A DNA stretch of 64,000 nucleotides from assembly GCA_949710005.1 (NCBI GenBank), contig OX453281.1, positions 24,291,362-24,355,361 on the forward strand. Reading direction: 5' to 3'. Source of the stretch: Ricordea florida (taxonomy: Eukaryota; Cnidaria; Anthozoa; Corallimorpharia; Ricordeidae). The position numbers and the translations under genes were made by a program. Below, piece after piece: positions 1-64,000 of this stretch (position 1 is the stretch's first letter; the number at the start of each line of letters is the position of its first letter). The notes under the pieces are model-generated. The model was not told the origin of the DNA and searched no databases. It saw only the letters and a list, made by a program, of their open reading frames with translations.

Positions 1-329
1 TAACGTGTTGGCATCCTTATTTGCCAAATCTGTATTCAGCGACTGAACCTTGCACAAATCTGCATAGTCTTCAAAAGCGCCACCAGGATCAAGTACAGGA
101 AGCTTAACTCTTTTATTTATCAGCCATTCATGAAAAATTTTAATCGCCCATTTAGTTTTGCAGGCAGTTGACTTGGGAATACTCCCTGGCAACAACTTTG
201 ATTCTCCCCAGAATATAATTTGGAGAACGAAAACGGCTTGCAGTATTCGCTACAAAAGACTCCGTCATCTTCACTCCCCCATGACTTACAATGAATAACA
301 AAACATTTCCCACATTTTGAGTACACATA

Positions 330-492
330 GGGCGCGATCCATTCAACTAAAATTTCCGGAAATTTCGGCCCAAAACTCAATCGATCGGTTCGGTCCAACC
401 GGAAAAGTTTCGAAAAGACTGGTCCACCCTTTGAGGTGGTCCTCTTTTCACGGTCGGACCGGTGGAAAATTTTGGTTGAATGGATCGCGCCC
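330..492. mobile_element. 163-bp MITE
   Basis: Terminal inverted repeats open with GGGCGCGATCCATTCAAC and close with its reverse complement, and the element folds along most of its length. It is flanked by ATA on both sides (327-329 and 493-495), a 3-bp target duplication. There is no coding capacity. The rest of 1-1535 holds no exon that I could align to RNF213. Confidence 0.75.
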
Positions 493-945
493 ATAATCTC
501 ATGGGAAACTAGAAGGGCACTCGGTAGAGCGCATACCTCCGCCCCGCCACATATTGTTGTCTTAAGAGTTTGCATCCACAAATAACAGCTATTTTGGATA
601 CTTGCTTGATTCTTTATCAATTACATATCCCTCGCTCGCTTCTCTCGCTTGGGATTTGTACGCCACCTTTATCTCTACCATGTATTGTGTCAAATGTCCA
701 CCTGATATTACACTCATCTGGATCTGAGATCCGGAGTTTAATCCGGACAAATCCCAAATTTTAATCGATTGATCCTGGGTATATTTGCGACCTTTCCACC
801 AAATTTGGTGCAAATCCGTTGATTAGTTTTTGCGTAAAACGATTAACAGACAGACAAACAAACAAACAAACAGACAGGCGTGAGGTAATTAGAGCACTGA
901 AGCAATACCCCTAATTACTAAAAAAATTGAATACTTTTAGAAGCC

Positions 946-1057
946 ATGTCAAAAACTCGTGCTTCGTGTTTTATCTGGGGTTCCCAAACAACTCGAAACA
1001 ATAAATCTGTTTCTCGGTGTTTGGAACCCCTGATAAAACACTCGCACTCGTTTTTGA
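946..1057. repeat. Fold-back repeat, family also near 8.7, 18.2, 58.8 and 59.2 kb
   Basis: Two arms complementary around AAAACTCGTGCTTCGTG and the reverse order near 1040 flank a short loop. Related copies with AAAACWCGWGNTTCATGTTTCATC-like arms occur at 8680-8810, 18215-18350, 58785-58870 and 59225-59335. Probably a non-autonomous DNA element; its termini are not clear. Confidence 0.5.
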
Positions 1058-1310
1058 TACATTACTTCTCAAAGTCATTAATAATGCAAAAGAAAAAGTC
1101 AAATTTTGGATATCTGATGAAACACGCCTCATTTTTGCATCGTTAGTATCTGTGTCTCATCACGTATCAAACAGCTCGACTTTGGCCAAAAATACTCCGC
1201 TGTGTGTCGTATTTTCAGCTCTCTTCTCGATGTTTGATATGTGATGAAACACTATCTCGTTTTTTACATATTACGGGAAATATTCTTTTAAGTGGCTGAT
1301 GAAAAAGGGA

Positions 1311-1366
1311 CAAACAAAACAAACAGTACCACAGTACGGTACTATTCAATAGCTTTCCAAAGAATG
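1311..1366 (-). repeat. Reverse-oriented fragment of the GTACTGT minisatellite unit
   Basis: The segment is the reverse complement of part of the unit repeated at 19335-19640 and 45556-46277, including CAGTACCACAGTACGG and CTTTCCAAAGAATGGT. A single partial copy in opposite orientation points to a dispersed element rather than purely local tandem growth. Confidence 0.6.
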
Positions 1367-1535
1367 GTTACCCTACATGTCTTTTATTCTTAGATGAAAA
1401 AAAATTAGACCTACACCGTATAACAATTCTGCTCCACAGTACTGTCAAGGGCTTAAGGGTCAGAGCGTCATTAATAACTTTATAGCAAGAATCGCAGATC
1501 GTGATTTTGAAAAGAATTAACGTTTTTCTAAACAG

Positions 1536-60511
<58,976 letters not shown>

Positions 60512-61094
60512 GTAAGACAAGCCTTACAGCTTTGACGTCAAGTCAGTTTTGTAAATGATGATCGGTTTGAGAGCACGCTATGTACGGGTTGTCGTTATGA
60601 GCGCAAAATTGTGCAAAACATTTTTCATGTCAGCTGAGACTTGTTGACTTTAGTGAAAAATACATCTTTTGCCGCTTGGTCAATCAGCAGCACGAAAGAT
60701 CATGCTGGTTTTGCCTACTGTAGTTTCTGCGCCTAAGTCGCAGTGTATAAACTCTAGTTTTCCCTATCCATAGATTCTCGTATTGGAATTTCTTCGACTC
60801 AGATTGAAGACACTTCGGTTTTCTTGTAACATAAATCCATGCTATTTCATGTTTTTCTTCTGTAAGCCTGCCTTACTAGTGACCTTAAGCAATCCTGGAC
60901 TGCGACATCGAGGACAGCAAACCTGGCCGAGGGGAAATGGGGTGACAACGTCGTCCTTGGCGCCAAAAAAAAGTTAAGCATACAGTGACGCGACGGTCAA
61001 GGTTTACGATAATATGGCCTCTTTCAGGAAAGCGCAAAACTTGCTATCCGCGGCCCTGTTCGATAATTTGATTTAATTTCATAGTGTTTACTTC

Positions 61095-61345
61095 TTTAAG
61101 ATTACAACCTTTCGAAGAAAAACCTTGATTTACCGTACGACGCATTTACGAGGTTTGATTTTGATCACGTGGAGAAATCAGAGTGCATCGCCGAATTCAG
61201 AGTTTGTAAACACGACCTGCCTGTTTTAGCGAACGTTCTTCAGATACCATATGTGTTCAGGTGCCAACAGCGTTCAAAAGTGATGGAATGGAAGGTCTGT
61301 GCATGCTTCGCAATTGACTAGCACATCCCATTCGCTTTATACTTT
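61095..61345 (+). pseudogene. HARBI1-like transposase fragment, frameshifted
   Basis: FRFDHVEKSE-type sequence: TRFDFDHVEKSECIAEFRVC, HDLPVLANVLQIPYVFRCQQ and RSKVMEW, then after a frameshift MEGLCMLRN, a stop and LAHPIRF. This is the same HARBI1 N-terminal region as the minus-strand copy at 15349-15549. No inverted ends were identified. Confidence 0.65.
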
Positions 61346-61559
61346 TAAAGGAGAAGTTGGAAATATTCTCAAATTGATCGCTTTGTGACCTTAACGTTCA
61401 GTTGCTTGATGCGGTTCAGTCTTACAGCTATTTGTCCCAAACCTTTTCCCTCTCGACTGTTCGAGAACTGTAGTCGTAGGGCTTGCTCAAAGGAATTTCG
61501 CGACACAAAATTACGTCGTGCTCATTCGACCATTCCACAATCAACCTGTATAAAATAAC

Positions 61560-64000
61560 AAGTAGCACAAAAAAGCCGATTGTGGCACAACCCCCTGAGA
61601 GCCTCAATTCACTAAATTAGGCCCCTCAGGGGGTACCTTCTTGGGGTAGCTCGACGGTGCCCCAATGGTCGCCCGACGCTTCCTAGCATCTTACCACATT
61701 CTCTGACCAACCCCGGCTCAACAGTGACCCAGTCGTGGCGAGCGCCGCCTCCCCAAGCGGAGCGCATCCTCCCCCTCCCCCAAGGAGAGCTTGCCCTCCC
61801 AACTCATCGCCAGCCCAAGGTAGCACATACTTATGATGTGTGAGCTAGTAGCAAAAATCCACCCATTTAGACACAGGTGACACATTTGTTATATCGAATA
61901 TGATTCGTGGAGAAAACAACTGTGTGTGGAATGTTCTGGGTCGGAAGGACAGTTGTAATAAGAGGAGTATCGGCTCGTTCTGTCCACAGCATAATTGGGA
62001 TGAAAGCAGGGATGTGAAAGAAGGGATGTGGTATCGGGGTTGAGGTTGAGCATACGCTGAGTATAGCTTGTGGTGGAAGCGCATAGGTTGTGTGGAACTT
62101 GTGGTGAAAGGGCTCTTACACACCGTCTTAGGCACAAGGAACCAAGGGCGAGGAGGTATTTAGAACTTTTGATACGCGAGCCAGTGGCAAAGTCTCCACC
62201 CATTTAGATAGATGCAACCTTCATTGTATAGGATGGGTCTTAGATGAAGAGGACCAGATGGGCAAAGTTATAAGATGCGGGAAGCAAGCGGTATGGTGGC
62301 GCCTTGATGTCCCGAATCCTGATAGGAAGGACGTGTTCTTTGTGTTGGATGGTATTGTTAAAAACATGAAAAGGATGGATCCACAGGAGGTGGCCAGTAT
62401 ACTTCTCACACATACGAATTGAGTATCCTTGGTCATATGCCGATGCCTTCAAAGGAAAAGGTCCCCACCATTTGGACATCTGCGCACCAAGTGTATTACA
62501 GACAAATGACAGGCAGGTTTCTCGAAGGGCTTGTGGATCTGGTGGACACAACACCGATTGCTGATGTGATGTATGCTGAGTATACCAAGACAAAGGCTAG
62601 CCAGCAATTAGCGCAAGAGGCGCGGCCATCCCATTGGAGAGATCAGAGCTTAGTGGAGGTTTTCCATGAGTTCACTCCCGATCAAGTGGTGTTTCGCGTA
62701 GAAGCGATGTAGCGCGTCCGGTTTAAACTGTAGATACCTAAACTCCATATCAAAATAAAGATTATAATGCTAACTATAAAGCTATACTCCGAAGTAATAT
62801 GAATTGTCGAATTTTTCACGACCTCTAAATGTGGGCGTCCGAATCACCTAATCAAACCTACAACTCAAAGCGAATTTTGTATTTCGGTAATTTAATCTGT
62901 TCCTCGATTTCCGGACCCAAAGCGCTAAAAGAAACCTGTCTGCGTTTTGCCATAATCAATAACAATGAAAAGTTATATAACATTTTTGAAATCGCATTAA
63001 GAAAATGTGCAGTGATCGTACAAAAATCGCACTCGGAGAAAAAACATTTCGTTATAGAAAATTCGCAGACACGCTTTTGTTGTTTATATGGTAAACTAGC
63101 CATTGTGAAAATTTGAGGGAAAACGAACAAATTTCCTTTGAGTTTTAGCTCTTTAAAATGTCCCCTTCTCCTGTTCCCCTTTTGTCGAGGAATCAGCGCT
63201 TAGAATGTCAATGAAAAGGTTAATATTTACTTCCAGCCAAAGCATAAAACCGCCATTTCTCTGCCAATATTTGGGCTTTTTCAATCACTTTTTTTACATT
63301 GGAAACCAAATTGCCCATCTGAAGGCATACAGAACCTTAAATGGAGACGAATCGGTTCGAATTTGAGGGCTAACGGTCTTTTTGTGTCGTCAAGGACCCA
63401 CAGTGTTATGGTGTGGATGGAGTCAGGGCTCCGTTGGGCCTGGATAGAAGGATGCTATGGAGGGGGTTATGTTGTCGCGGGGGATTGTATTGGCATAGGA
63501 CCCTTGTGGATTGATTAGGTCACAATGTATGTATAGCTGTTTGTTGGAAGTCGCTAGTATCGAGTAGGATGTATTGAAGTTGAGTGTGTCGGAGACGCCT
63601 AACTTCGTTGCGAGTTTCTCAGAGAGCCAAAGTGGTCTGGGGATATTTAAAAGAAGGTGGGATCCCTGTGCAGTTGTCACTAGTTTGAGTGGGTGAAGGA
63701 AGAGCTCCACATTCTCCTCCTCCATCGAACGTTTGAAAGTACTCAAGGTATAATCCCCAGGGATGACCGTGATAACCTTATGCCTCTCTTGACGCTACTC
63801 CTTGTGGTCCACTGAATTTTATCCATGACGTAGGCCAATGGAACTCCAGGAGGTGTAACTGTTTAGGTTGGAGGAGCGGGGCGCCAAATGGACTCGAGTG
63901 TCTCAGGTTACCACGGTGATGGATAGGAGCGTAGACATGGGTTTACTTGATCCCGCCTTTTCGTAAATTGCTCGACCGCCTAGACCACAGCCCCACCATT
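61560..64000. other. Terminal region of different texture with unrecognised ORFs
   Basis: From about 61560 the sequence is visibly richer in G and C (for example 61600-61830) than the introns before it. Open frames include 62419-62712 (+), 62240-62593 (-), 62829-63116 (+) and 63423-63746 (-). None aligns to RNF213. TCLSFV/ETCLRF-like words occur on opposite strands. It could be a large mobile element entering from the right. Confidence 0.4.
63423..63746 (-). CDS. ORF faintly like Maverick/Polinton-associated proteins
   Basis: 107 codons. LWLSEKLATKLGVSDTL followed by LYIHCDLINPQGSY resembles a pattern (LA..LGF... LYIYCDLI.PQ..GD) that I associate with cnidarian Maverick/adintovirus-like structural proteins. 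The similarity is short and from memory, and the ORF may be a fragment. Function not assigned. Confidence 0.25.
   Translation of the reverse strand: MSTFKRSMEEENVELFLHPLKLVTTAQGSHLLLNIPRPLWLSEKLATKLGVSDTLNFNTSYSILATSNKQLYIHCDLINPQGSYANTIPRDNITPSIASFYPGPTEP

Noticed and set aside
62419..62712. 97-codon ORF as a host gene
   Set aside because: No recognisable domain, no splice context and no homologue I know; left as part of the unrecognised terminal region.

Overview
The window is animal nuclear DNA, most likely from an anthozoan cnidarian (stony coral or sea anemone). It is AT-rich, its short exons are separated by introns full of fold-back transposons, and it carries repeat proteins I know mainly from cnidarian genomes (DTDVV/PIN-like family, DUF3504 recombinases, HARBI1 plus Myb pairs, Penelope elements). 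The species assignment is inference.

One host gene fills the window. I could chain 43 consecutive plus-strand exons (1536 to 60511) with matching splice phases at every junction and no internal stop, giving 2465 codons. The product is an RNF213-like giant AAA+ ATPase/E3 ubiquitin ligase. Its 5' end lies before the window, and its 3' end lies after it or is lost. Order: pre-AAA region (exons 1-7), first canonical Walker module (8-10), linking exons with an acidic loop (11-14), second Walker module (15-17), post-AAA region (18-31), the stretch that should contain the RING (32-35), the post-RING shell (36-41), and the start of the RZ zinc finger (42-43).

The two ATPase sites look intact, but both ligase modules look altered. 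No RING coding sequence exists between exons 34 and 35, although the reading frame passes straight across; the place where it should be holds a minisatellite of about 0.72 kb. The RZ finger has lost the usual C-x3-H spacing and histidine, and its second half was not found in the last 3.5 kb. This may be an ATPase-competent paralogue with altered or lost ligase activity.

The introns hold: a 2.55 kb element with long inverted ends and a broken PIN-like gene (1894-4448); several dead LINEs (about 2.4, 5.3, 41, 43 and 58 kb), one looking like a twin-priming inversion; a PIF/Harbinger element with remnants of both its genes (14664-15893); two DUF3504 recombinase remnants (17.0 and 35.3 kb); a 1.6 kb inverted-repeat element with a chromodomain-like exon (11101-12720); nested MITEs (21344-22512); a Penelope-like element with 489-bp inverted ends (55266-57909); and many small MITEs, SINE-like tRNA relatives and microsatellites. 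Hammerhead ribozyme cores occur in the Penelope ends, on both strands of a 176-bp near-perfect palindrome just upstream (54922-55097), and in decayed form near 38.2 kb. After about 61.5 kb the sequence changes texture and holds unrecognised ORFs, one faintly like Maverick/Polinton proteins.
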